Shown: positions 8,724 through 17,334 of the stretch, in pieces
How positions within the stretch are numbered: position 1 is the stretch's first letter
Layout: each line of letters begins with the position of its first letter
Program-made: the position numbers and the translations under genes
Origin: Methanoculleus formosensis
GTDB taxonomy: Archaea; Halobacteriota; Methanomicrobia; Methanomicrobiales; Methanoculleaceae
Direction of reading: 5' to 3'
Assembly: GCF_025384765.1 (NCBI RefSeq)
Contig: NZ_VHLL01000002.1
Span: forward strand, 310,001 to 374,000
Length of the DNA stretch: 64,000 nt
Notes under the pieces: model-generated
Database searches by the model: none
Told to the model about the DNA's origin: nothing
Seen by the model: only the letters and a program-made list of their open reading frames with translations

Positions 8724-9974
8724 GTGATGATGATCGGCGGTCATTCCACCGGCCCGGAACAGTTCGGAACCCCGATCTTCGGGGTCTCGGAGGTCTCGGG
8801 GCTCATCTGCGACCTCCTCGACGACGCCCGGCTGCACCAGATCTGGGTGCGGGGGGAGGTGACCAACTACAAGAACCACGCCTCCGGCCACCGCTACTTC
8901 TCGCTCTCGGAGAGAGACGGGCGGGACTCTGCCCTGATCAACTGCGCCATGTGGCGCTCTTACGCCGCGGGGCTCACGTTCGCGCCGGGGGATGGGATGG
9001 ACGTCCTTGCCCTGGGGACCGTGGAGGTCTACGAGCCCCACGGGAAGTATCAGCTGATCGTCAGGGAACTCCGTCAGGCAGGTGCCGGTCCCCGGCACCT
9101 CATGGTCGAGCGCTGGAAGAAGGAACTCGATGCGGAGGGGCTCTTTGCCCCGGAGCGGAGACGGGCGCTGCCCGCCTTCCCGCAGCGGATCGGCGTGGTC
9201 ACCTCCCCGACCGGCGCGGCGCTCGCGGACATCCGCTCGGTCATCTCCCGGCGCTACCCGGCGGAGGTGATCCTCTCCCCGACGGCCGTCCAGGGCGAGG
9301 GGGCGCACGCCGAGATCGCGGAGGCGATCCGGCGGATCGACGGGCTGGTGGACGTGATCATCGTCGGGCGCGGGGGCGGGAGTTTCGAGGACCTCTTCCC
9401 CTTCAACCATCCCGACGTCGTGCGGGCGGTCGCGGGGTGCAGGACGCCGGTGATCAGCGCCGTCGGGCACGAGGTGGACACCGCCCTCTGCGACTTCGCC
9501 GCGGACCTCCGGGCGCCGACGCCCTCCGCAGCGGCGGAACGGGCGGTGCCGGAGCGCCGGGAGGTGCTCCGGGAACTCGCCGGGTTCGAGGAGAGGATGC
9601 GCTCGCTCCTCCTCCACCGCGTCGCCGCCGCGGCGGGCGAGGTCGAGGACCTCCGGGAGCGCATGCACCCCCGGCGGCTTTCGCGCCGCATCAACGAACG
9701 GATGCAGCGCCTCGCCGAGCACGAGGAACTGCTCAGGCGGGCGGCGGCCGGACGGGTGCAGCGGGAACGGGCCGCCCTCGCGGAGGTCCGGGCGAGCCTT
9801 AGCGGGCAGAACCCGCTTGCGATCCTGGAGCGGGGATACTGCATCGTCGAGGCGGACGGGAGAATTGCAAGAAGTGCCGCGAGCCTCGCGCCGGGCGAGC
9901 GGGTGACGATCAGGATGATGGACGGCCGGGCGGTCGCCGTCGTGGAGGAGATAACGTATGACGAAGACCTTTGA
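8724..9974 (+). CDS. xseA: Exonuclease VII large subunit
   Basis: Catalytic subunit of exonuclease VII, which degrades single-stranded DNA from both ends to oligonucleotides. The 416 residues start with an OB-fold (FGVSEVSGLI to about 110), followed by the catalytic core with RIGVVTSPTGAALAD, IIVGRGGGSFEDL and ISAVGHEVDTALCDF, then a coiled-coil region and a C-terminal beta segment. The start is GTG 8724 or ATG 8727/8730; a TATA element about 25 bases upstream suggests a leaderless transcript. The last 17 bases overlap xseB. Confidence 0.95.
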   Translation: MMMIGGHSTGPEQFGTPIFGVSEVSGLICDLLDDARLHQIWVRGEVTNYKNHASGHRYFSLSERDGRDSALINCAMWRSYAAGLTFAPGDGMDVLALGTVEVYEPHGKYQLIVRELRQAGAGPRHLMVERWKKELDAEGLFAPERRRALPAFPQRIGVVTSPTGAALADIRSVISRRYPAEVILSPTAVQGEGAHAEIAEAIRRIDGLVDVIIVGRGGGSFEDLFPFNHPDVVRAVAGCRTPVISAVGHEVDTALCDFAADLRAPTPSAAAERAVPERREVLRELAGFEERMRSLLLHRVAAAAGEVEDLRERMHPRRLSRRINERMQRLAEHEELLRRAAAGRVQRERAALAEVRASLSGQNPLAILERGYCIVEADGRIARSAASLAPGERVTIRMMDGRAVAVVEEITYDEDL

Positions 9975-10143
9975 AGAGAACCTGGAAGAACTGCGGGGGA
10001 TTGTCCGGAAACTCGAGGGTGGTGAGACGAGCCTTGAGGAGAGCATCGTCATCTACGAGCGGGGCGCGCTCCTCGTCAAACAGTGCGAGGACTTCCTTGA
10101 GGCGGCCGAGATGAAACTCACCGAACTCGGTCGCGACCGGTAA
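9958..10143 (+). CDS. xseB: Exonuclease VII small subunit
   Basis: Small helical regulatory subunit (61 residues) that binds the large subunit to form exonuclease VII. FEENLEELRGIVRKLE and the GETSLEESI segment are the family signature. The 17-base overlap with xseA ensures balanced synthesis. The gene is followed immediately by a block of non-coding repeats. Confidence 0.95.
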   Translation: MTKTFEENLEELRGIVRKLEGGETSLEESIVIYERGALLVKQCEDFLEAAEMKLTELGRDR

Positions 10144-10158
10144 AGCGGTAGAACCCAC

Positions 10159-10725
10159 CGCGCAGCCGGTGGAGAGTTGTATCCGGGAGCATACACTATT
10201 TTTCCCGGCATCTCCCCGTGCAGTGAACCGTGGGGGTATCGCCACTGGGGGAGGGGCCGATGGGGAGGGGCATACCCCCTCCCCTGTCTCTATCTTTTAC
10301 GCGGGCACCTGTAGCCCCCACCCCGCCCGGCCTTCGGCCTCCTCCCCCGCCCACGAGGGGCGGGGCAGTGCGTGGCGATAGCCGGTGGAAAGCCGTGTTC
10401 CGGGAGCCAGCCGAATAACAGCCCTTTTCCGATTACTACCCATACAGTGGACCATGGGGGCATCGCCACTGGGGGAGGGGCCGACGGGGAGGGGGCATGC
10501 CCCCTCCCCTGTCTCTACCAATCCCGGATAACTATAGCCCCCACCCCGCCCGGCCTTCGGCCTCCTCCCCCGCCCACAAGGGGCGGGGGCAGTCCGTGGC
10601 GATAGCCGGTGGAAAGCCGTGCCGGGTTCTTCCCCTGGGCCTTCCCATGCAGTGGACCGTGGGGATATCGCCATTGGGGGTGGGGCCGACGGGGAGGGGG
10701 GCATGCCCCCCCCGTCTCTATCGCG
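10159..10725 (+). repeat. Tandem array of a ~145-bp structured element (three units) with spacer copies
   Basis: Two full units (10237-10380 and 10461-10604, both 144 bp) and one truncated unit (10666 to about 10725) follow each other with periods of 224 and 205 bases. Each full unit begins TATCGCCAC (CATCGCCAC in the second) and ends GTGGCGATA, so the ends are 9-bp inverted repeats. Inside are G-rich/C-rich arms and the hairpin GGCCTTCGGCC. The spacers (GCCGGTGGAAAGCCGTG ... CAGTGGACCGTGGGG) are also repeated, and a degenerate spacer precedes the first unit at 10159. No gene is seen. A fourth copy sits at 32580-32734. Confidence 0.9.
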
Positions 10726-10752
10726 TAAGGTCCTCCCTTCGGAGCCCCAACC

Positions 10753-11193
10753 CTACTCCCCGTCGTCCTCCGGCACCTCCGCTTCGAGTTCGACGACCAG
10801 TTCCTCTTCCCGGCGGAGCGCCTCGATGAACTCCCGGGGGAGGGTCGCCGCGGTGCGGTCGGAGCGGATGCCCACCGTCCGGTCGGAGACGAAGTCGCTC
10901 CGCCGCCAGACGAGATCGGCGGGGTGATCCAGGGTGAACGCCGCGCTGCCCCTTGAGCGGACCTCGACGGTCTCGCCCCCCGCGGTAAGACGGGTAGTCA
11001 GCACCGTCCGGTCGTCGCAGAGCAGCGCCCTGAGGTTGGAATCGAGATCGGCGGCGCCCTTGTCGGCCCCGACGGCGATGATGCAGTCCCCAGTCTCGGT
11101 CAGCGTCTCGTCTCTTGTCACCTCGAACGTCGTCCGGTGGCTACCCTGAACAAGCGGGTGCCCCCGCGCCCGCACTACATCCCGTGCCTTCAT
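10753..11193 (-). CDS. DUF371 domain protein
   Basis: 146-residue protein of an archaeal family of unknown function (DUF371). It is a predicted beta-rich protein starting MKARDVVRARGHPLVQGSHRT, with CIIAVGADKGAADL and an acidic C-terminal tail. The GHPLVQGSH(R/K)TT segment is the conserved family start and may form part of an active site. It is transcribed away from the zinc-finger gene across a 33-base gap. Confidence 0.75.
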   Translation of the reverse strand: MKARDVVRARGHPLVQGSHRTTFEVTRDETLTETGDCIIAVGADKGAADLDSNLRALLCDDRTVLTTRLTAGGETVEVRSRGSAAFTLDHPADLVWRRSDFVSDRTVGIRSDRTAATLPREFIEALRREEELVVELEAEVPEDDGE

Positions 11194-11226
11194 GCTTAAT
11201 TAGGAGAGGGACGCTATTGCTAATGA

Positions 11227-11814
11227 ATGATCGACATCGTTTGCCCCGTCTGTAAAGAGGAGTGCGAACACCAGGTTCTCCGGGAAGCCGCCGAACTGGT
11301 GGTGCAGTGCAGCGAGTGCGGCCAGGTCCACCGGGTACCGAGGCCGCCCGAACCCGAGATCCTTACCATCAAGGCCATCGTGAGCCAGGAGACGGAGTCG
11401 ACGGTCTGCAGCGTTGAGATGTTCGACGACGAGACGGTCTCCATCGGCGACCGGATCGCCGCGGAGTGCGGCGACGAGGTCTTCGGCGTCGAGGTCACCG
11501 GCATCGAGGTCGGACCGAAACGGGTCCGCAAAGCGGCGGCCTCTGAGGTGACGACCATCTGGACGCGGGGGATCGAGCAGGTCGTGGTGAAGGCGTCGGT
11601 CCATACCGGACGCACGACCATCCCGCTCTACCAGGCCGCCGACGGCGAGGACGAGTTCATCGTCGGGGAGACCTACACCCTCGGCGGCCGGCGGGTCAGG
11701 ATCTCGCACATCAAACTCCGCGACGGCCCGGTCATACGAAAAGAAGGGTGGAAGACGTTTGCCCGCAGGGTGAAGCGGATCTACGGGTATCTCGAAGGCC
11801 GCACCCGGAGGTGA
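11227..11814 (+). CDS. HVO_0476-type zinc-finger protein
   Basis: 195-residue archaeal protein with an N-terminal zinc finger (CPVCKEECEH ... CSECGQVHRV, residues 6-35) followed by beta-rich domains that may include an OB-like fold (residues 45-180) and a basic tail. Homologues are annotated as the HVO_0476 family, with no known reaction. The zinc ribbon and basic end suggest nucleic acid binding (inference). It is the divergent neighbour of the DUF371 gene. Confidence 0.75.
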   Translation: MIDIVCPVCKEECEHQVLREAAELVVQCSECGQVHRVPRPPEPEILTIKAIVSQETESTVCSVEMFDDETVSIGDRIAAECGDEVFGVEVTGIEVGPKRVRKAAASEVTTIWTRGIEQVVVKASVHTGRTTIPLYQAADGEDEFIVGETYTLGGRRVRISHIKLRDGPVIRKEGWKTFARRVKRIYGYLEGRTRR

Positions 11815-11868
11815 CCCGACCGGAGAGGGCTGCCGGCTGAGAATCATAACGGCAGACCCGGTACTTCG

Positions 11869-12005
11869 CTAACGTTTTGAGGAGAGAGACCCGGGGTCAA
11901 ACAACCGACCTCCTTTCATAACCTGACAGTTGCTTAAACTCCGTTCCCTACGAGAAACGCCCCTTCGCGGCTTCGCGTTCTTCGCGCGAGGCCGTATCGT
12001 TGTCT
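11869..12005 (-). repeat. Copy of the TTCGCG-rich dispersed repeat
   Basis: In the gap between two convergent genes, GTACTTCGCTAA (11869 onward), GGGGTCAAACAACCGAC (about 11893) and CTTCGCGGCTTCGCGTTCTT (about 11963) occur in this order. The same three blocks occur in reverse complement at 38139-38222. The block is non-coding and forms hairpins through TTCGCG/CGCGAA stretches. Confidence 0.75.
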
Positions 12006-12031
12006 GCACCTTTTCAATCTTTACCGGCCCC

Positions 12032-12310
12032 TCAACGGGGCAGGGGTTCGGGGAGGTGACGCCGGACCGCCGCCTCAAGGTCTTCCCGGTGGACGAGCCC
12101 CTCCATCCGTTCTCTGACCTCGTCGCCGTCGAGGACGATGATCGTCGGCGTCACCCGGAGACGGTACTTCTGGATAAACTCCGGGTTCTTCACGGCATCG
12201 ATCTCTTCTATCTCGATTCCGAGTTCCTTCTCGGCCTCGCGAAGGATCGGGGTCTGCTCATCGCACCCCATGCATCCTTCCTGGTAAAAACTGATCACCT
12301 TTACCGCCAT
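12032..12310 (-). CDS. Thioredoxin-like protein
   Basis: Small (92 residues) thioredoxin-fold protein with redox motif CMGC at residues 13-16 (FYQEGCMGCDEQTP) and the cis-Pro loop RVTPTIIV. Likely a cytosolic thiol-disulfide oxidoreductase or glutaredoxin-like protein. It lacks the long N-terminal helix of classical thioredoxins, as is common in archaea. Partner reductase is not encoded nearby. Confidence 0.88.
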   Translation of the reverse strand: MAVKVISFYQEGCMGCDEQTPILREAEKELGIEIEEIDAVKNPEFIQKYRLRVTPTIIVLDGDEVRERMEGLVHREDLEAAVRRHLPEPLPR

Positions 12311-12357
12311 GTAGGCGAGGTCGCAGGGAGATTATAAAAAACTGTGGGGGGGTGCCG

Positions 12358-13056
12358 TCACCCGGTTATTGCGCCGAGCGTGACCCGGGCGCTGCCGTAG
12401 CGGTGCGCGATCGTCATCGAGTCGGGGTTCTTGGCGATGACCTTGCCGAAGCGCAGCGCAGGCGTCTCGTTGCTCTCGTTGCCGAGGGAGATATCCGGCG
12501 TCGTCGTCAGCCCGAGCGGAACAAGGTCGCCCACCGCCGCCTCCGTGAAGTTGAGGCCGATGCCGGTGGCGTCCTCTTCGCTCAGGTTCATGGCGAGGTC
12601 GTTTTCCCCGTAGGAGAAACTGATCGTCTTCGTCTCGCCGGCCCGCATCCCGACGAGCCCGACGGAGATTGCGTTGGTTTCAAACCCGAGCAGGCCGAAT
12701 CCCGAGAAGCCGCTGATCTGTGGGTGCAGCACCGGGATGACGGCGATATTCTCGCCCGAGACCTGGCCGCCGACGGGCATCTCCAGGCGTTGGGTCAGGA
12801 GGACAACGTTCCCCTTCTGGTACTCGCTCTCAAGGAGACTCTGGTCGGTCGTGATGAGCGGGCGCCCGTCCTCACCGAGAACCGTATAGTCAATCACCGC
12901 CGTGTTTCCTACCTGGGCAGCCGGTTTACTCTCGAACATCGGGGCGAGGTAGGTGCCGACCATGGCAACCGCAACCAGAAGGGCAATACCCACGTAGCCC
13001 CATTTCATCCACGGGGAGTTGTCGTCCTTCGAGGTATTCTGCTGTGTCTTTTTCAT
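12358..13056 (-). CDS. Membrane-anchored FKBP-like peptidyl-prolyl isomerase
   Basis: 232-residue protein with a short cytosolic N-terminus, one transmembrane segment (about residues 18-40, WGYVGIALLVAVAMVGTYL) and an extracellular domain that resembles FKBP: QVGNTAVIDYTVLGEDG at the start and VGLVGMRAGETKTISF at the end of the fold, with an insert between. It may help fold exported proteins. FKBP active-site residues are only partly conserved, so catalytic activity is uncertain. It is divergent from hsp20. Confidence 0.7.
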   Translation of the reverse strand: MKKTQQNTSKDDNSPWMKWGYVGIALLVAVAMVGTYLAPMFESKPAAQVGNTAVIDYTVLGEDGRPLITTDQSLLESEYQKGNVVLLTQRLEMPVGGQVSGENIAVIPVLHPQISGFSGFGLLGFETNAISVGLVGMRAGETKTISFSYGENDLAMNLSEEDATGIGLNFTEAAVGDLVPLGLTTTPDISLGNESNETPALRFGKVIAKNPDSMTIAHRYGSARVTLGAITG

Positions 13057-13129
13057 TATGAGTACAATCGCCGTTTGGTGAAATAAAATGGTATCTTCCG
13101 GGAGGGGATCGGGGCCTCACCAGATACAT

Positions 13130-13139
13130 TTATAGTATA
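13130..13139 (+). promoter_or_regulatory. TATA box of hsp20
   Basis: TTATAGTATA about 75-83 bases upstream of the hsp20 ATG, in the divergent gap. A leader of roughly 50 bases would follow. Heat-shock regulation is plausible for this gene class but no specific operator was recognised. Confidence 0.5.
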
Positions 13140-13212
13140 TCACCACTACCTAAAGGTTAGGCCCGGACAACCCGGTCATCCGGGGCGATCCGGGTTTACA
13201 GAAGTGATTACA

Positions 13213-13683
13213 ATGGCAAGAATAGACCGAGGACCATACCGCACAATATGGCAGGACTTCGACGACCTGATGGCCGAGATGGAGGGGAGGTTCCAGTCCA
13301 TGCTCGGCGGGATCGGCGCGCGTGGAGAAGAGGTCCGGGGCCGGGTCGTCCCGGCGGTCCGTGACTTCCGCGTGGACGTCCGCGACCATGAGGACGAGGT
13401 GATCGTCGTTGCCGATCTCCCCGGCGTCGAGAAAGAGGACGTCGCCGTCCGGCTCGCCGATCCCCATCACCTGGAGATCAGCAGCAAGCGGACGGAAGAG
13501 ACCGGGGATGAGGGGCGCGATTTCTTCATGCGGGAGCGGATCTACGGCCAGATGAGCCGCATGGTGCTGCTTCCGGCGGAAGTGACCGAGGAAGGCTCCG
13601 CCGCGTCGTTCAAGAACGGGGTTCTCGAAGTCCGGCTGAAGAAAGCGCCGACCGAGACCGGGACCACGATCCCCATTGAGTAA
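13213..13683 (+). CDS. Small heat-shock protein, Hsp20/alpha-crystallin family
   Basis: ATP-independent holdase that binds unfolding proteins. 156 residues: N-terminal Arg/Met-rich arm, alpha-crystallin domain (about 45-140) with VRDHEDEVIVVADLPGVEKED and ASFKNGVLEVRLKKA (the GVL motif), and an IPI-type tail (TTIPIE). GTG at 13204 in the same frame is less likely than ATG 13213. A T-run (CATTTTTT) just after the stop may end transcription. Confidence 0.95.
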   Translation: MARIDRGPYRTIWQDFDDLMAEMEGRFQSMLGGIGARGEEVRGRVVPAVRDFRVDVRDHEDEVIVVADLPGVEKEDVAVRLADPHHLEISSKRTEETGDEGRDFFMRERIYGQMSRMVLLPAEVTEEGSAASFKNGVLEVRLKKAPTETGTTIPIE

Positions 13684-13747
13684 CCATTTTTTGGTGTACG
13701 GTCCGGGTTCGACCGAACATTTCATCTCAGACCAGCGTGACACTATC

Positions 13748-14539
13748 ATGATGGATAGGAAGCAGGTCAAGGATTACATGACCTACGACGTCGTCACCGT
13801 CAACGCCCACGGGACGGTCCGGGATGTCATCGAAGCCATTAAGCGGACGCACCACGACGGTTTTCCGGTCTTGGGGGACTCAAAAGAGGTGGTGGGCTAC
13901 ATATCGGCACGGGACCTCCTCTTTGCCCATCCGTCGACGCCGGTGGAGCAGGTGATGTCCCGCCACCTCATCGTCGCCGACCCGGAGATGAGCGTGAACG
14001 ACGCCGCCCGGGTCATCTTCCGCTCCGGCATACAGAAACTCCCGGTCGTCAACGAGAAGAACGAGCTCATCGGGATCATGTCGAACGCCGATGTCATCCG
14101 GTCGCAGATCGAGCACGTCTCGCCGGAGAAGGTCTTCAAGTTCATCGAGACCCTGAAGAAACTCTACGGGGTCGAGCCGGCCTTGAGAAGGGGTTCCGTC
14201 CCGATCAACGACCTCCTGCCCACCCAGTCGAAGATCTACGAGGACGAACTGGAGGGGCGGATGTACGAGATCAAGAAGGGGCTTGCCGAACCCCTGATCG
14301 TGGTCAGGCGACCGGGCCGCTGGATCCTGGTCGACGGGCACCACCGTGCGATCGCGGCCAAACGGCTCGGGATCGCGAACCTCGACGCCTACATCATCGA
14401 GGTCAGGGAGAACATCGAGCTCGGGATGGAGCGGACGGCTAAGACGCTGAACTTAAAGACGCTCGACGACATCAAGGTGCTCGATTACGCCCGCCATCCC
14501 CTCGTCGCGCTGACCCACCGGCTTGTGCGGCACGGGTGA
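13748..14539 (+). CDS. CBS-pair protein with C-terminal ParB/sulfiredoxin-like domain
   Basis: 263 residues. Residues 1-125 form two CBS motifs (VKDYMTYDVVTV; VEQVMSRHLIVA; VNEKNELIGIMSNADVI), usually nucleotide sensors. Residues 150-240 resemble the ParB/sulfiredoxin nucleotide-binding fold: INDLLPTQSKIYEDE, LAEPLIVVRRPGRWILVDGHHR and AIAAKRLG, with the VDGHHR box intact. The fusion suggests a regulator or enzyme controlled by adenine nucleotides (inference). Start at 13748, with an adjacent ATG at 13751. Confidence 0.82.
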   Translation: MMDRKQVKDYMTYDVVTVNAHGTVRDVIEAIKRTHHDGFPVLGDSKEVVGYISARDLLFAHPSTPVEQVMSRHLIVADPEMSVNDAARVIFRSGIQKLPVVNEKNELIGIMSNADVIRSQIEHVSPEKVFKFIETLKKLYGVEPALRRGSVPINDLLPTQSKIYEDELEGRMYEIKKGLAEPLIVVRRPGRWILVDGHHRAIAAKRLGIANLDAYIIEVRENIELGMERTAKTLNLKTLDDIKVLDYARHPLVALTHRLVRHG

Positions 14540-14842
14540 GGGGGCCCTCCGCGAAGGGAGGGGATTTCAGCCCTGTTGAAACGCTTTCCCCAGCCTCTGG
14601 ATAACACCCGGTTGCCGGTATAGGTCGGTGATGTGGTCTCGCGCGAAGGAGCGAAGTCTGGATGGGTATTGACAGTCTCCCCTCGCGACTTTGCGGCTTC
14701 GCGTGAGTCGTCGAGGTATGAATCACCCGGAGATGATTCGTCCTCCGGGAGAGGATTTCAACAAAGCCGGGATTTCAGTCTTTTTCAGCCCGGAGATCGG
14801 GTCAGGGCATCGCCGATACGGTAACCCGCGGGTGCCCGGACT
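14540..14842. other. Gene-free stretch with TTCGCG repeat
   Basis: About 300 bases between two convergent genes with no credible reading frame. The middle (14637-14708) carries a degenerate copy of the TTCGCG-rich repeat (TCTCGCGCGAAGGAGCGAAG and CGGCTTCGCGTGAGTCG), and GGGATTTCAG occurs twice near the edges. Confidence 0.7.
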
Positions 14843-16021
14843 CTACGACCCTTCCGTCCGGGTATCGTAGTCCTCGTTCAGGACATGCTCTTTGACGACC
14901 GTCCCCTCGGGGATGATCACCTCCGGCCAGAGCCGGGTTCCCGAGTGGACGACGACGTTGCTCTTCAGGACCGCATGCGGCCCGATGACCGTGTCGTGCT
15001 CGATGTTGCACCCGCTGCCGATGAGGGTATCGTTGTCGATGATGCTCCCGCTCACCGTGCTGTCGCTGCCGACGATCACCCGGTTGTAGATCGACGAGGA
15101 GAAGATCTTCGCGTTCTTCTTGACGATGCAGCCCTCCCCGATGCTCGTATACGGGCCGATGATGACGTTCTCCTCGATGATCGTTCCGGCGCCGATCGCG
15201 ACCGGCCCGATCACCCGGGAGTTCGCCGCAACCGAGACGCAGCTCCCCACCTGCACCGGGCCGAGGACCCGGGCGCCCTTGATGTAGAGGTCGCCGGAGA
15301 TGTTCGTGAACCCGATATCCTGCAGTTTCCATCGTTCGGCTTCGCGAAGCGACCGGGGGCTGCCCACGTCCGACCAGTTGCCGCGGGCAAGCCAGGCTTT
15401 GAGGGGATAGCCCTTCTCCATCAGTTCGGGGAAGAGGTTGCGGGCGAAGTCGAACTTCTCGCCGGTCGGTATGTGATCGAAGATCTCCGGGTCGCAGACA
15501 TACATCCCGGTGCTCGCGAGGTTCGAGAAGATCTCGCCCGGGCTCGGCTTCTCCTTGAACCGTTTGATCTGGTAGTCCGCATCGATCTCGGCGATCCCGT
15601 ACTCCGTCGGGTCGTCGATGCTGATGAGGCCGATGGTGGTGATCGTGTCGTTGTTGAGGTGCTCGCGGTAGAACTCAAGCAGGTCGAGGCCCACCACGTG
15701 GTCGCCGCCGACGACCAGGAACGGCTGCTCCTCAAGGTATTTCTGGGCGTTCTTGACACTTCCCGCCGTCCCGAGTTTCGTCTTTTCGTGGACGTAGGTG
15801 ACGTTGACCCCAAAGAGCGACCCGTCCCCGAGGGCCGCCTCGATGGCGTCGCTCATGTAGCCGAGGGTGATCACCACATCGTTGAACCCGAGGTTCGCAA
15901 GGTGTGAGACCAGGTGCTGGATGGAGGGTTTGTTGACGATCGGAATACACGGTTTTGGACGCCCGAATGTGAGGGGGCGGAGCCGTGTGCCCTCCCCTCC
16001 GCACATTATGCACACCTTCAT
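14843..16021 (-). CDS. Bifunctional-type sugar nucleotidyltransferase (NTP-transferase plus left-handed beta-helix)
   Basis: 392-residue sugar-1-phosphate nucleotidyltransferase, likely making an activated sugar for glycans. The N-terminal Rossmann domain has GGEGTRLRPLTFGRPKP (nucleotide loop), LGTAGSVKNA, VVGGDHVVGLDL (metal Asp) and FKEKP. Residues 250-370 contain hexapeptide repeats (V/I-x-G-P-x) of a left-handed beta-helix. The sequence fits mannose-1-phosphate guanylyltransferase or glucose/GlcNAc-1-phosphate transferases; the sugar cannot be fixed. Confidence 0.87.
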   Translation of the reverse strand: MKVCIMCGGEGTRLRPLTFGRPKPCIPIVNKPSIQHLVSHLANLGFNDVVITLGYMSDAIEAALGDGSLFGVNVTYVHEKTKLGTAGSVKNAQKYLEEQPFLVVGGDHVVGLDLLEFYREHLNNDTITTIGLISIDDPTEYGIAEIDADYQIKRFKEKPSPGEIFSNLASTGMYVCDPEIFDHIPTGEKFDFARNLFPELMEKGYPLKAWLARGNWSDVGSPRSLREAERWKLQDIGFTNISGDLYIKGARVLGPVQVGSCVSVAANSRVIGPVAIGAGTIIEENVIIGPYTSIGEGCIVKKNAKIFSSSIYNRVIVGSDSTVSGSIIDNDTLIGSGCNIEHDTVIGPHAVLKSNVVVHSGTRLWPEVIIPEGTVVKEHVLNEDYDTRTEGS

Positions 16022-16114
16022 AGCTCTTCCTTGTGCGCGTATCGATTTAACCCTTGGGATGAATATGCCCTCTCCCGCGAACCTTTATTCTCTGCTGCAG
16101 AGAGGATCTACAGG

Positions 16115-16612
16115 ATGACGGCGTTTGAATGTAACCTCTGTGGGAAGTGCTGCATGCACGCAGGCGATGCGCTCATCGAGGTCGAGAAGAGGCTCACGAG
16201 CCGCGACTTCCTCTGCCGGCAGAAGATCGTCGGCGGCACGTTCCGTGCCCGGGTGGAGGAGCGGTTCCTCGACGCCTTCAGGGATACCACTGAAAACGAG
16301 AAGCACCGCTCCTGGTGCCCGTTCCTCCGGCCCCTCCCGGAGGAGAGGGGGAAATACGTCTGCACCATCCACAACAGCCGCCCGCTGATCTGTCGGTCGT
16401 ACTCCTGCTGCACCATGCGGATCTTTGATCCCGCCGGCCAGGAGGTCGGGAGGGTGAAGGGGAGGAGGAGCCTCGAGACCGCCGATGCCGCCCTCCGCCG
16501 GTGCTGGGAGGAGGGGGTCGCAGGGCTCGCGACCGACGACGATACCGCCTGGAAGAGCGAGGTCGGCGCGATCCTCGGCCGGGCGGGATACCGGGTCGAG
16601 GCCTATGAGTGA
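16115..16612 (+). CDS. YkgJ-family cysteine-cluster protein
   Basis: 165-residue protein with the CxxCGxCC start (FECNLCGKCC, residues 4-11), CPFL, and YVCTIHNSRPLICRSYSCC, the UPF0153/YkgJ pattern of about eight cysteines that probably bind zinc or an Fe-S cluster. Function unknown in all family members. ATG 16115 follows AGAGGATCTACAGG; longer in-frame extensions have no family support. Its end overlaps the next gene by 8 bases. Confidence 0.85.
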   Translation: MTAFECNLCGKCCMHAGDALIEVEKRLTSRDFLCRQKIVGGTFRARVEERFLDAFRDTTENEKHRSWCPFLRPLPEERGKYVCTIHNSRPLICRSYSCCTMRIFDPAGQEVGRVKGRRSLETADAALRRCWEEGVAGLATDDDTAWKSEVGAILGRAGYRVEAYE

Positions 16613-16865
16613 ATCGCGGCGCCTTACGGTCGTCCGGGGCCGGGTCCGGTGCACGGAGAAAGAGAGCGTTCCCGTCGAGCAGTGCCGGCTCTGCGTCCAC
16701 TCTTCCCGCGTCGTGGTCAGAGGAAAGGAACTGCCGTCGCCGGCACGGGCCTACTGCAGCCGGTGCCGCGACGCACCCGATATCGATATGACGAAGGTCG
16801 AGGCGGTTCTCTGCGACGATACCGGAGGAGAAGGGTTTCGGAGCATCGCAACCATCATCAGCTGA
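16605..16865 (+). CDS. Small cysteine-rich protein, unknown
   Basis: 86-residue protein with paired cysteines (CRLC at 27-30, CSRC at 51-54, plus C16 and C70), suggesting a zinc-bound fold. Its start overlaps the YkgJ gene by 8 bases, so the two metal-binding proteins are probably co-translated and may act together. No family was recognised. It is convergent with the RHH gene, ending 5 bases before it. Confidence 0.65.
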   Translation: MSESRRLTVVRGRVRCTEKESVPVEQCRLCVHSSRVVVRGKELPSPARAYCSRCRDAPDIDMTKVEAVLCDDTGGEGFRSIATIIS

Positions 16866-16870
16866 CCGGG

Positions 16871-17206
16871 CTACTTCCGCCAGAATTCCCAGGGATGTTT
16901 CGTCTGGAACGGAACGCCCTTCGCCTCGTTGTTCCAGTCGGTCTCGATCGTGTGGTGGACCAGCCGGACTTCGTTCCTGAGCTCGGTAAGGACAGCTTTG
17001 ACGCCCTCAAGCTCCTGCTGGAGCCGGTTCAACTCCTCGGACGTCCGCGGCTGCCGGACCGTCGCCGCCCCCGCCTCCCTGGAGGCGAGACCGGCCTCGA
17101 TCAACTCGAGGATCGCCTCGTTTCTCTCGAACGCGTGATCTCTGGCGAACTGATCGATCTGCTCCATCAGGTCGGGATCGAGCGCAAACGAACATCTCAT
17201 CACCAT
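16871..17206 (-). CDS. Ribbon-helix-helix protein with coiled coil
   Basis: 111 residues. The first 45 (MRCSFALDPDLMEQIDQF ... NEAILELIEAGL) match the beta-helix-helix pattern of CopG/NikR-type DNA-binding domains. A heptad-rich helix (about 58-92) and a Trp-rich end follow. Likely a dimeric repressor; no ligand domain is seen. Targets are unknown. Confidence 0.7.
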   Translation of the reverse strand: MVMRCSFALDPDLMEQIDQFARDHAFERNEAILELIEAGLASREAGAATVRQPRTSEELNRLQQELEGVKAVLTELRNEVRLVHHTIETDWNNEAKGVPFQTKHPWEFWRK

Positions 17207-17334
17207 AGGTCGTCCACCTCCTGTATTGTACCTATCCGCTGATTATAGTGTCTCCCACCCGGAGAAGGGCGAGCCTCATCCGATGCAGTGTCTTTCAAAA
17301 AAAGTGTCCGGGTCCTCTGCCGAGGAGAGCCCGG

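Noticed and set aside
7863-10052. Very long minus-strand open frame over xseA and the isomerase
   Set aside because: Only the part up to 8687 matches a family; the rest is antisense to xseA and is a product of high GC content.
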